The translations under genes and the position numbers were made by a program. Positions 39,815 to 48,098 of a DNA stretch of 64,000 nt are shown piece after piece. The DNA is taken from positions 5,057 through 69,056 of the forward strand of contig CAUSQL010000005.1 in the NCBI GenBank assembly GCA_963533935.1. The letters are read 5' to 3'. How positions within the stretch are numbered: the stretch's first letter is position 1; each line of letters opens with the position of its first letter. Under the pieces are notes generated by a model. That model saw only the letters and a program-made list of their open reading frames with translations. It had not been told where the DNA came from and searched no databases. The stretch is from CAUSKK01 sp963533935. GTDB lineage: Bacteria > Pseudomonadota > Gammaproteobacteria > Cardiobacteriales > Cardiobacteriaceae.

Positions 39815-41197
39815 ATGAGCCTGAAAGACCTACAACCGACCAGCGTGTGGCAGTACTTCCAACAGCTGTGCCAAATTCCCCGGCCCAGCTACCAGGAAAC
39901 GGCCGTGCAGGAGTTTATTCTGGCCGAGGGCAAGCGGCTGGGCCTGGAAACGGACCGGGACGAAGCCGGCAACGTGCTGATTCGCAAGGCCGGCAATCTG
40001 CCGGGGCCGGGCCTCATTCTCCAGGGCCACCTGGACATGGTGCCCCAGAAGAACAAGGACAAGGTGCACGACTTCAGCAAGGACCCCATTAAACCGGTCT
40101 TGGCCGGCGACTGGGTGCGGGCCGACGGCACCACCCTCGGCGCCGACAACGGCATCGGCGTGGCCATGATTCTTGCCGTCCTCGCGGATAGGGAAGCGCG
40201 CCACCAGAACCTGGAAGCGCTGTTCACCGCCAGCGAAGAAGTGGGCATGGACGGGGCCAAGGGCCTGCGCGCCAACTGGCTGAAGGGCGCCTACCTGATT
40301 AACCTGGACTTTGAGGACGAGGGGCAAATCTGCCTCGGCTGCGCCGGCGGTCTGGACGCTAAATTGTCCTGGCCCCTGACGCGGACGCCGCAGAGCGTCC
40401 CCTTCTACCACCTGAGCCTGGGCGGCCTGGCCGGCGGCCATTCCGGCGTGGACATTCACAAGGGCCGGCCCAACGCCATTAAATTGCTGGCCCAGGCCCT
40501 GGAACGGCTGGAAATCGGCGGCCTGGCGGAAATCAGCGGCGGCAATTTGCACAACGCCATTCCCCGGGAGAGTGAAGCGCTCTTCACCAGTAAGCTGAGC
40601 CTGGAGGAACAGCGCTCGCGCTTGGGCGCCTGGGCGGAGGCATACAAGGATAAGGGGCTGAAATTCGACCTCCAGCCGGCCACCGGCTCCTATATTTACG
40701 ACAACAGCGGCGAAGTGCTGCGCCTCGTCGGCCTACTGCCCAACGGGGTGCTGGAGCAGAACGCCAGCGGCGTGCTGGTGTCCAGCAATTTGGCGGTGAT
40801 TAGGCTGGAAAACGATCAGCTGCGCCTCACCTGCTTCATTCGCGGTTCCACCCGGCCGCAGCGCCAGGGCGTAGCCGACGCCATGAAGGAGCTGTGGCCG
40901 GGGCAAATCGAACTGGCCGGCGACTATGACGGCTGGCTGTCGCCGGACGATAGCGCCCTGGTAAAATTGGCCCAGCGCTGCGGCGCCGACATTTTCGCGA
41001 GTCCGCCGCCGACCAAGGTCATTCACGCCGGCCTGGAATGCGGCATCATGGGCGGCAAGTACCCGCACTGGCAGATGATTTCCTTCGGGCCGACCATCGA
41101 GGGGCCGCACAGCCCGGACGAGCGGGTGAACATCGCCGCAGTGGAGAAAACCTACCGCTGGCTGCGGGAAATCCTCGCCCAATCGGACGAGCTGTAG
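39815..41197 (+). CDS. pepD: aminoacyl-histidine dipeptidase PepD
   Basis: PepD is a cytosolic zinc dipeptidase of the M20 family that cleaves Xaa-His dipeptides such as carnosine. The 460-residue product has metal-site motifs GHLDMVP (His72, Asp74), LGADNGIG (Asp111) and TASEEVGMDG (catalytic Glu141, ligand Glu142), plus the dimerisation domain beginning at GGHSGVDIHKG. The C-terminal HAGLECGIMGGKYP carries the last ligand. Length is close to E. coli PepD (485). AAAGGAGAAG precedes the ATG. It may be cotranscribed with lepA. Confidence 0.92.
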   Translation: MSLKDLQPTSVWQYFQQLCQIPRPSYQETAVQEFILAEGKRLGLETDRDEAGNVLIRKAGNLPGPGLILQGHLDMVPQKNKDKVHDFSKDPIKPVLAGDWVRADGTTLGADNGIGVAMILAVLADREARHQNLEALFTASEEVGMDGAKGLRANWLKGAYLINLDFEDEGQICLGCAGGLDAKLSWPLTRTPQSVPFYHLSLGGLAGGHSGVDIHKGRPNAIKLLAQALERLEIGGLAEISGGNLHNAIPRESEALFTSKLSLEEQRSRLGAWAEAYKDKGLKFDLQPATGSYIYDNSGEVLRLVGLLPNGVLEQNASGVLVSSNLAVIRLENDQLRLTCFIRGSTRPQRQGVADAMKELWPGQIELAGDYDGWLSPDDSALVKLAQRCGADIFASPPPTKVIHAGLECGIMGGKYPHWQMISFGPTIEGPHSPDERVNIAAVEKTYRWLREILAQSDEL

Positions 41198-41224
41198 CCG
41201 TTAATTTCCGTAATTTACTGCCGG

Positions 41225-41368
41225 CCGGGCGGTTCTATGACCTTATGGCGTAGAACCGCCCGGCCGTTTGTAAATGGGTTTAATACATACATAGGGGCGC
41301 TTACCCTGTATGTAATTAGAGCCTTAACTACATACAGGATAAGCGCCCCGTTGTTTGTAAAAGCCGCA
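41225..41368. repeat. dyad repeat cluster between pepD and azlD
   Basis: Three units: a minimal hairpin GGCGGTTCTA...TAGAACCGCC (41228-41262) and a pair with cores TACCC and GGATA (41297-41353) that do not match fully. They separate converging pepD and azlD. Confidence 0.75.
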
Positions 41369-41372
41369 ATTT

Positions 41373-41672
41373 TTAGACAAATAGCCGTTCCAGCAGCGCC
41401 GCCACCGCCACCGCCAGCGGCACCGTTACCAGCATGGACCAGCGCCAGGCGCTGTAGATGGCCAGGGCTAGAGCCAGCAGTTCCCAGGGCTTATCACTGA
41501 CAAAGCTCGGCGCAATCACCGCCAGCAGCACGCAGGCCGGCGCCACGTTCATCATGTACTTCAGCCGCGGACTCAAGGCCCGCCGCCGCAGCAGCAGAAA
41601 GCCGCCGATGCGGCAGCCGTAGGTAATCAGGCTCATGGCCAGCAGGGTGATGAGAAAATCCCGCGAAATCAC
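41373..41672 (-). CDS. azlD: AzlD-type branched-chain amino acid exporter small subunit
   Basis: The 99-residue product is a very hydrophobic AzlD-family protein with about four membrane segments (TYGCRIGGFLLLRRRALSP, NVAPACVLLAVIAPSF). With AzlC it forms an exporter of branched-chain amino acids, known in E. coli as YgaZ/YgaH. It starts with GTG overlapping the azlC stop (GTGA), so translation is coupled. Confidence 0.85.
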   Translation of the reverse strand: MISRDFLITLLAMSLITYGCRIGGFLLLRRRALSPRLKYMMNVAPACVLLAVIAPSFVSDKPWELLALALAIYSAWRWSMLVTVPLAVAVAALLERLFV

Positions 41673-42349
41673 CGCTTGCCCCCCTGCCAGAAGGCCAGGG
41701 CCAGGCCCACGGCGCTGCCGCCGATGACGTAGAGGGCGCTCTGCGGCTGCCAGAGGTAGAGCAGGACGGCGCTGATTAAACTGCCGAGCCAGGGGATTAA
41801 ATCTTCCTTCTTACCGCGCCACATGCCCCGCACCAGGCACAGGAACACCGCCGGAAAGGCCAGGGCGAAGCCGTAGTGGCTCAGGTCGCCCAGCTGCGCC
41901 CCCAGGTGGGCGCCGGCCAGGGCGCTGCTAAACCACACTATATAGAGCGGCAGGGCGGTGCCAAAGAAGTAGCCGAAGGTGAATTGGCCGGTCTGCTGCG
42001 CCCGGCGCATGCTTAGGGCCCAGGTTTCATCGGTCATCAGATAGAGGCTGGGCAGCACCTTTTTCAGCGGTAAATCCTTGAGCAGCGGCGCCAGCATGGC
42101 GCCCATGATGAGCATGCGGCTGTTAATCATGAAGGTGAGCACGGCGATGAGCAGCACCGGCGCCGGATTCGCCCACAGGCTGACCATATTGAATTCGGAA
42201 CCGCCGGCGAAGTTCACCGTGGTGAGAAGAAACACCTCCAGCGGCGTCAGCCCCTGCTGCTGGGCCAGGCTACCGAGGATTAGGCCGAAGGGCACCATGG
42301 CCAGATTAACCGGCGCGCTGTCCTTCAAGCCCTGACGAAAATTTTCCAC
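41669..42349 (-). CDS. azlC: AzlC-type branched-chain amino acid exporter large subunit
   Basis: This 226-residue membrane protein of the AzlC/YgaZ family opens with GLKDSAPVNLAMVPFGLILG and has the conserved NFAGGSEFNMV and LMTDETWALS segments. It starts at a GTG codon. Together with AzlD it should export leucine, isoleucine or valine. The window also encodes the matching uptake system (livHMGF), so both directions of transport are covered. Confidence 0.88.
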   Translation of the reverse strand: MENFRQGLKDSAPVNLAMVPFGLILGSLAQQQGLTPLEVFLLTTVNFAGGSEFNMVSLWANPAPVLLIAVLTFMINSRMLIMGAMLAPLLKDLPLKKVLPSLYLMTDETWALSMRRAQQTGQFTFGYFFGTALPLYIVWFSSALAGAHLGAQLGDLSHYGFALAFPAVFLCLVRGMWRGKKEDLIPWLGSLISAVLLYLWQPQSALYVIGGSAVGLALAFWQGGKR

Positions 42350-42373
42350 AGATTATTCCCAAAGGGGCGCATT

Positions 42374-43288
42374 TTACCCGGGGCGCAGCTGGCCGCGCAG
42401 CAGCAGGGCCAGGCTCTTCACCATCAGCAGCACCATCAGGCCGTTGGCAGCGATAAACAGCGCCGCGGCCAGGGCGGGAAAGTGGCCGGCCCGGTAGAAC
42501 ACCAGCGCCACGTTCACCAGCGACGCCAGGCCGAAGGAGAAGGACCAGAGGCCCAGGTTAAAGGCGCCGTTGCTGAGCCAGCGCAGATTCTTCGCGAGGA
42601 AGAGCCCCTGCAGTAAGCCGTAGCCCAAGACCAGCTGGGCGAACAGGTCGGCCCGGCCACCGTTCAGGGTAAAGTAGGCGTTCAGGCCGACGAAGGCCGG
42701 GGCGAGAATTATGCCCATGGACGGCCGGCTGGCCGTTTCTGCGCCGAAGACGCGGATGCGCTGCAGCAGAATCGGTTCATAGATAAGCCAGGCCAGCAGG
42801 CCGGCGCCGAAGAACAGCCAGCCGTAATCGTTTAAACCGAGGGCGCCGAGCACCGCGGCGCTGCTGAAGTTGGCGGCCACCGTCGGCAGGTAGAACACCG
42901 GCAGCACGGACTGTTCACAGAAATTGCCCCGCCACAGCGGCGCCACCCGCGCGTAGACAAACCACAGCTGGCCGGCCAGGCCGAGGGCGATTAATGCCAG
43001 GGCCAGCGGCCGCAGCCAGGCCAGGGCCAGGGCGCCCATGACTAGGGTGGTGATGGGAATGAGGGCGAGCAGGGCGAACTGGCTGGGGTGGGCCCATTCG
43101 GCCTGCAGTTGGCCGTGGCGCCAGCGGCGCTGGCTGGACCGCAGTAGGCGCAGATAAACGAGGGCGGCGGCGAGGCCGAGCGGGCCACTGACCAGCGGCG
43201 GCCAGCCCTGCCAGCCTTCCATCTGGCGCCAGGCGAGGGCGAAGGCGCCGCTGCCGAGGGCCACGGAAAAATAACTGGTTGGATACAT
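42374..43288 (-). CDS. tehA: TehA/SLAC1-family transporter
   Basis: The 304-residue product has about ten membrane segments and the family features YFSVALGSGAFALAWR at the N-terminus and LPVFYLPTVAANFSSAAVLG in the middle. TehA proteins are anion channels or dicarboxylate-type transporters, and tellurite resistance is a side effect of overexpression in E. coli. The ATG at 43288 is preferred because it puts the first helix at residue 5, as in TehA. The longer frame adds a basic stretch. No tehB neighbour is present. Confidence 0.75.
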   Translation of the reverse strand: MYPTSYFSVALGSGAFALAWRQMEGWQGWPPLVSGPLGLAAALVYLRLLRSSQRRWRHGQLQAEWAHPSQFALLALIPITTLVMGALALAWLRPLALALIALGLAGQLWFVYARVAPLWRGNFCEQSVLPVFYLPTVAANFSSAAVLGALGLNDYGWLFFGAGLLAWLIYEPILLQRIRVFGAETASRPSMGIILAPAFVGLNAYFTLNGGRADLFAQLVLGYGLLQGLFLAKNLRWLSNGAFNLGLWSFSFGLASLVNVALVFYRAGHFPALAAALFIAANGLMVLLMVKSLALLLRGQLRPG

Positions 43289-43377
43289 GGAGATTCCCGG
43301 TAAAAGCCGCGATTCTAGGCCGTGGACCCGGCGGGCTTTCGCCAAAAACAACCCGTTCCTAGCCTGCATGTAATGGG

Positions 43378-43494
43378 GCTTTAAATACAGACGGGCGGTT
43401 CTTCACTAACGCTCAGGCGCTACGCGCTTCCCCTGTATGTATTTAGAGCTTTAAATTACATACAGGGAAAGCGCCCCTATGTTTGTAATTGGCG
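43378..43494. repeat. dyad repeat cluster with insertion variant
   Basis: About three units lie between tehA and the L,D-transpeptidase-like gene. The first has GGTTCTTCACTAACGCTCAG inserted in the core. The following pair (CTTCCCCTGTATGTATTTAG and its partner) is a near-perfect hairpin. Confidence 0.75.
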
Positions 43495-43496
43495 GG

Positions 43497-44510
43497 TTAC
43501 AGCACGTAGCGGCCGTTAATCACCTTCATGTCCGGCACCCGCTTGGTGGCCTCAAAGTAGTTAAAGCCCGGCATCAGCATCTGCCAGAAGCTGTACCAGC
43601 GGTGGGTACGGTACATGGACAGATTGTTGGCCGTCAGCCGGAAGGGGAAGGCGTGCACCGCCACCGACTTCTGGCCGTGTTCAAAGGCCACGCCCACCAG
43701 CGAGTAAATCTCCTGAATCTGGTTGTCGCCCATGGCGTAGCAGCCTACCGAGGAGCATTTGCCGTGAATCATCAGCAGGTTGCCGGTGTAGCCGTGCTGG
43801 CGGTCGTAGGCGTTGGGGTAGTTCATGTCCATGGACAGCTTGAAGCGGCTGCGCGGGTTCATGGAACGGCGGGTGATGTTGTAGAAGCCCTCCGGCGACT
43901 GCTTATCACCCTGCTGGGTCTTCGGCCCCAGCTCCCCGGAGTAAATGCAGATGGGGTAGGAGCGGAACATGCGGAAGCTGCCGTCCTCAATCTGCATCCA
44001 CAGCTCGATGACGTTTTCCTTCTTAAAGACCCGCAGAAACACCGGCGAACCCCAGGTGAAGCCCTTCTTTTCCACCTGCTGGCGCAGGGGCAGCAGGTGG
44101 GTGGCGCCGTTGGGGAATAGGGGCACGTCGGCCATGGGAATGTATTCGTAGTTGATGGGGAACAGCGGCGTCGGCGCCGCCAGATTGCCCGGCACGCCGG
44201 AACCCAGGCCGGCCCCCGTGCTGCGGTTCATCAGCGGCGGCGGCAGCGGCTGGGCCAGGGGCTGCGCCAGCGGCCGGCCCGTGGGGGAGGTTATGGGCCG
44301 GGCCAGGGACGGCGGCAGCGGCTGGCTCATGGGCCGCGGCAGGGCGCTGGGGCCGAGGGCGGAAATGGGCCGCTGGTTTACGGGGGCGCCGTAGCTGAAG
44401 TTACGCGCCGACGGGTTCAGATGTTGGTAAGCGGGCGCCGCGCCGACCGAGGCCAGCTGCTGGGCCGAAGCCACGGCGCCGATTAGTAGTAGGGTTAAAA
44501 GCAGTCTCAT
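43497..44510 (-). CDS. exported L,D-transpeptidase-fold protein (YafK/DpaA-like)
   Basis: The 337-residue product has a signal peptide and a Pro-rich linker with repeated PLAQPL/PLPP (about residues 55-95). A YkuD-type catalytic domain follows, with the active-site sequence IHGKCSSVGCYAMGD (His249, Cys257). The YPNAYDRQHGYTG and HRWYSFW segments resemble YafK/DpaA, which in E. coli cuts Braun lipoprotein off peptidoglycan, rather than the transpeptidases that attach it. Which activity applies here is uncertain. It overlaps the end of dacB by 4 bases, so two peptidoglycan enzymes are co-expressed. Confidence 0.82.
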   Translation of the reverse strand: MRLLLTLLLIGAVASAQQLASVGAAPAYQHLNPSARNFSYGAPVNQRPISALGPSALPRPMSQPLPPSLARPITSPTGRPLAQPLAQPLPPPLMNRSTGAGLGSGVPGNLAAPTPLFPINYEYIPMADVPLFPNGATHLLPLRQQVEKKGFTWGSPVFLRVFKKENVIELWMQIEDGSFRMFRSYPICIYSGELGPKTQQGDKQSPEGFYNITRRSMNPRSRFKLSMDMNYPNAYDRQHGYTGNLLMIHGKCSSVGCYAMGDNQIQEIYSLVGVAFEHGQKSVAVHAFPFRLTANNLSMYRTHRWYSFWQMLMPGFNYFEATKRVPDMKVINGRYVL

Positions 44511-45967
44511 TGGTTATATAGCCATCTCAATAAATCGTTTTCCAGGCCGCGGCCGGCGTTCTCCACAATAATGGCGAACAGATAGGTGCGGTTGCTGGCA
44601 CTTTCCAGGTAGCCGGCCAGGGAGTGAATGTTGCGCAGGGTGCCGGTCTTGGCGTGAATGCGCCCCTGGAGCGCCTCGCCGCGGAAGCGCCGCTTCAGCG
44701 TGCCCACTTCGCCGCTGACCGCCAGGGACTGAATGAAGTGGTAATTGTGGGCCAGCGCCTGCAGCAGCTGCACAATCTGCCGGGCCGACACCCGCGCCCG
44801 CCGCGACAGGCCGGCGCCGTTGTCCAGAAACATATTCTGGGTATTAACGCCCATCTTTTGCAGGATTTGCAGCACCGCCTGGCGCGAATCCACCAGGGTG
44901 GCCGGCCGCCGCTGGGATAGGGTTAAAAATAGGTGGCGGGTCATCACGTTATTGCTGTGCTGGTTCATCATGGCGATGGCCTCGGGCAGCGCCACCGATT
45001 CCAGGGTGTGGAACAGCTTCTTGCCCGGCGGAATGGGCTGCACCTGGCCGACGCCGTGGGCGGTGCCGCCCAGCTTCAGCCAGTAGTCGCGGAACCAGTA
45101 GTAGAAGACCTCGGAGCCTTCGCCGAGCACGGTTTTAATGTGGTATTCCGGACAGCTGGCGCCGAGGCGGCCGCTGAGCACCAGCTGGGCCGAACCGTCC
45201 GCCGCCCGTTCCAAATTGGCGCTAATGCCGGAGCGGCCGCATTTGCCCTTGGTGCGCTGCACCCGATTGACGATTTTCCAGCTGGTGATGTTCGGTTCGA
45301 TGCGCACGCCGTTGCCCACGTAGATGTCGATGGTGCGGAAATTCACCATCAGCGCGTTGGGCACCGCGTTGTAGGCGGACTGCTCGGCGCCGTCGAAGGA
45401 GCCGCCGTCCTGTTCGCTCTGGCTCAAACGGAAGGCGCCATCGTCGAGGACGATGTTACCGGTAATCTCCCTTAAGCCCTTGTTGCGCATGGCCTGAAGC
45501 GCCTCCCAGAGCCGTTCCTGCACCAGATAGGGGTCGCCGCTGCCCTGAATGTACAGATTTCCGTGGGACACGCCATTGGCGTCGGGCAGTTCATCCAGGT
45601 AGAAATTGGTTTTCCAGCGGAATTGCTCACCGAGGGCGCTGATGCCGGCGCCGGTGGTGAGCAGCTTGGCCACGGAGGCCGGATTGCGCGGCGTGTCCGC
45701 GTTCAGACTGACCAGCGGCTGCTTTTCCCCCACCTCCTGCACGTAGATGCTGACCCGCTCGGGATTTAAATTGTGCTTAGCCAGCAGGGCGCCGATTTCC
45801 GGCGGTAGCACCTGGCCGGGCGGCGCCGGGTAGGCGGCCGGAGGTGGGGCCAGCGGCGTGCCGGCCGGGGCCCCTTGAAATTGCTGCGGTGGATTGGCCG
45901 GGCCCAGACCCTGGGCGGCGGCGGGGCCCACCAGGCCCATGAACATAAATAAGAGTAAAAAACGCAT
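44507..45967 (-). CDS. dacB: D-alanyl-D-alanine carboxypeptidase/endopeptidase (PBP4, DacB)
   Basis: DacB is a periplasmic class C penicillin-binding protein that trims and cleaves cross-links in peptidoglycan. The 486-residue product has a signal peptide, a Pro/Ala-rich segment (about 20-55), and the three active-site motifs: SVAK (Ser98, Lys101), SNN in MNQHSNNVMTRH, and KTG in IHAKTGTLRN. The inserted domains between SxxK and SxN are of normal size. Its N-terminal Pro-rich stretch resembles that of the following L,D-transpeptidase-like protein, with which it overlaps by 4 bases. Confidence 0.93.
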   Translation of the reverse strand: MRFLLLFMFMGLVGPAAAQGLGPANPPQQFQGAPAGTPLAPPPAAYPAPPGQVLPPEIGALLAKHNLNPERVSIYVQEVGEKQPLVSLNADTPRNPASVAKLLTTGAGISALGEQFRWKTNFYLDELPDANGVSHGNLYIQGSGDPYLVQERLWEALQAMRNKGLREITGNIVLDDGAFRLSQSEQDGGSFDGAEQSAYNAVPNALMVNFRTIDIYVGNGVRIEPNITSWKIVNRVQRTKGKCGRSGISANLERAADGSAQLVLSGRLGASCPEYHIKTVLGEGSEVFYYWFRDYWLKLGGTAHGVGQVQPIPPGKKLFHTLESVALPEAIAMMNQHSNNVMTRHLFLTLSQRRPATLVDSRQAVLQILQKMGVNTQNMFLDNGAGLSRRARVSARQIVQLLQALAHNYHFIQSLAVSGEVGTLKRRFRGEALQGRIHAKTGTLRNIHSLAGYLESASNRTYLFAIIVENAGRGLENDLLRWLYNQ

Positions 45968-46098
45968 AGGTAGTTACCCCAAAAAAGTTCGCCATTATAG
46001 GGCCCCGGGCCGGCCGCCGAGGCTTTTCTACCGCGCCGGCGGAGAATTCCTAAAGGCTATTCTTAGTAAATCTAAGTAATGGGCAACGATTGCAAATT

Positions 46099-46104
46099 TA
46101 TAAT
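46099..46104 (+). promoter_or_regulatory. -10 element upstream of the DoxX gene
   Basis: A consensus TATAAT lies 31 bases before the ATG at 46135. No matching -35 is seen at normal spacing, so the promoter may need an activator. Confidence 0.4.
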
Positions 46105-46134
46105 GCACACTCTCTTTTAATTAGGAATTTCAAT

Positions 46135-46539
46135 ATGCAATGCCCCGTTAAATCTTTTCTCGCCCCGCTGCAGGGACAAATCCTTTCTATCCTGCGCATG
46201 GTTAGCGCCTACGCCTTTATCCTCCACGGCACGGCCAAGGTCTACGGCTTCCCCGTGGCCATGAATAAGGATTTCAGCTGGTCGTCCCTTAACGGCGTGG
46301 CGGCGGCCCTGGAACTCGGCGGCGGCGCCCTGCTGTTCCTCGGCCTGCTGACGCGGCCGGTGGCCTTCCTGCTGTCCGGGCAAATGGCCATCGCCTACTT
46401 CATGGCCCACGCCTCCATCTATCCCATGGTGAAACAGGGCGAGGCGGCCATGCTCTTCAGCTTCATCTTCCTGTACCTGGCCGCCGCCGGTGGTGGGGCC
46501 TGGTCGCTGGATAGACTGTTCTGCCGCCGCCATTACTAA
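46135..46539 (+). CDS. DoxX-family membrane protein
   Basis: The 134-residue product has four predicted membrane segments and the family features LRMVSAYAFILHGTAKVYGFP, LELGGGALLFLGLLTRP and AIAYFMAHA. DoxX proteins are small inner-membrane proteins linked in some bacteria to thiol or oxidative stress, and a specific role here is unknown. The ATG at 46135 follows AGGAA. An upstream TTG in frame lies across the -10 element and is rejected. Confidence 0.85.
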   Translation: MQCPVKSFLAPLQGQILSILRMVSAYAFILHGTAKVYGFPVAMNKDFSWSSLNGVAAALELGGGALLFLGLLTRPVAFLLSGQMAIAYFMAHASIYPMVKQGEAAMLFSFIFLYLAAAGGGAWSLDRLFCRRHY

Positions 46540-46545
46540 TTAAAT

Positions 46546-46702
46546 ACCGCAGAAGCGCCCGTCTGTCGGTAAAAGCCCATTTACCAACGGACGGGCGCTT
46601 CTGCTGTATGTATTTAGCGCATTAATTACAAACATAGGAAGCGCCCCGTTGTATGTTTAAGCCCTTTAAACATACAACGGGGCGCCTCCCCTGTATTTAA
46701 AA
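46546..46702. repeat. dyad repeat cluster between DoxX gene and thrC
   Basis: Four units occur in two facing pairs between converging genes, including CAACGGACGGGCGCTTCTGC and the pair CGCCCCGTTGTATG/CATACAACGGGGCG (about 46641-46686), which is perfect over 14 bases. Confidence 0.8.
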
Positions 46703-46703
46703 A

Positions 46704-48098
46704 CTAATCCAGCTTGCTGGCGATGAAGGCCTTCAGCTGCGCCGCGTCGTTGTCCAGCACCGTAACCTGCCGCGGCAGCGCCTCGATGCCCTCAAAGCGG
46801 GCCGGCCGGCTCGGCTCCAGGCCAATGGCCTCACGCACGGTCTTGGCGAACTTAGCCGGCAGCGCCGTTTCCAGCACAATCCAGCCCTTCTGGTCAATCT
46901 GATTGCGCCAGGCGCTGACCCCGTCCGCCGTGTGCGGGTCGATGATGCGGCCGAATTCCTCCTTCACCGCGCGGATTTCCGCCAGCCGCTCCCGGTGGGT
47001 GGAACGGTAGGAGCTGAAGCCGGAATCCAGCACCGCCTCCCACAGCGGCGTGTCGCGCAGGTCGAAGAAGCCCTGGGTGTCCAGCTGGGCCCAGAGGCGG
47101 CGGATTAGGGCACTGTCGCCCTGGGCCAGCAGATACAGGTAGCGCTCGAAGTTGCTGGCCTTACCGATGTCCATGGACGGGCTGGAGGTTTCCGCCACGT
47201 CGCGGCCCGGCCGCGGCCGGTAGATGCCGGTCTGGAAGAATTCATGGAGCACGTCGTTTTCATTGGTAGCAACGAGGAAGCGGCGTATGGGCACGCCCAT
47301 CAGCTTGGCCAGGTAGCCGGACAGGATATTGCCGAAGTTGCCGGAAGGCACGATGACGCTGATTTCCTCCGCCTCCTGGCTCAGGTAGGCCTTGAAGTAG
47401 TAAACGGTCTGGGCCAGGATACGCGCCCAGTTAATGGAGTTCACCGCGCCCAGGTGGTATTTCTCCTTAAAGGCCTTGTCGCCGTTCAGCGCCTTCACCA
47501 AATCCTGGCAGTCGTCGAAGACGCCGCGAATGGCGATGTTAAAGACGTTGGGCGCGTTCAGGCTGTACATCTGCGCCTGCTGGAAGGGGCTCATACGGCC
47601 GTGGGGCGACAGCATGAAGATGTTCACCCGCTCCTTGCCCAGCACCGCGTATTCGGCGGCGGAGCCGGTGTCGCCGGAGGTGGCGCCGAGAATATTTAGG
47701 GTCTGGTTGCGCTGGCGCAGCACATAGTCGAAGAGATTGCCCAGCAGCTGTAGCGCCATGTCCTTGAAGGCCAGGGACGGGCCGTTGGACAGCTCCAGCA
47801 GGGACAGTTCATCGCTTAATTTGGTCAGCGGCGCAATGTGCGGGCTGTTGAAGATGTCCGGGTCGTAGGTCTGTTCCAGCAGGTCCAGCAGGTCGTCGCT
47901 GGGAATGTCCGTGATGTAGGGGGACAGCACCAGGTGGGCCAGCTGGTAGTAGGGCAGGTCGCGCCACTGCTCGATTTCCTCCCGGTCAAAGCTGCGTAGC
48001 AGCAGCGGCATGGCCAGGCCCCCGTCCGGCGCCAGGCCCTGCAAAAGTATGTCGCTGAAGCTGCCCAGCTTCGCCCCGCGGGTTGATTGATAGTTCAT
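46704..48098 (-). CDS. thrC: threonine synthase
   Basis: ThrC converts O-phosphohomoserine to threonine with PLP. The 464-residue product has the PLP lysine Lys112 in PSLAFKDMALQ, GATSGDTGSAAEYAV for phosphate binding, SPHGRMSPFQQAQM and VPSGNFGNILSGYLAKLMG. This is the longer form of the enzyme, without an S-adenosylmethionine domain. It overlaps the mnmG stop (ATGA). thrA and thrB are not in the window. Confidence 0.95.
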   Translation of the reverse strand: MNYQSTRGAKLGSFSDILLQGLAPDGGLAMPLLLRSFDREEIEQWRDLPYYQLAHLVLSPYITDIPSDDLLDLLEQTYDPDIFNSPHIAPLTKLSDELSLLELSNGPSLAFKDMALQLLGNLFDYVLRQRNQTLNILGATSGDTGSAAEYAVLGKERVNIFMLSPHGRMSPFQQAQMYSLNAPNVFNIAIRGVFDDCQDLVKALNGDKAFKEKYHLGAVNSINWARILAQTVYYFKAYLSQEAEEISVIVPSGNFGNILSGYLAKLMGVPIRRFLVATNENDVLHEFFQTGIYRPRPGRDVAETSSPSMDIGKASNFERYLYLLAQGDSALIRRLWAQLDTQGFFDLRDTPLWEAVLDSGFSSYRSTHRERLAEIRAVKEEFGRIIDPHTADGVSAWRNQIDQKGWIVLETALPAKFAKTVREAIGLEPSRPARFEGIEALPRQVTVLDNDAAQLKAFIASKLD

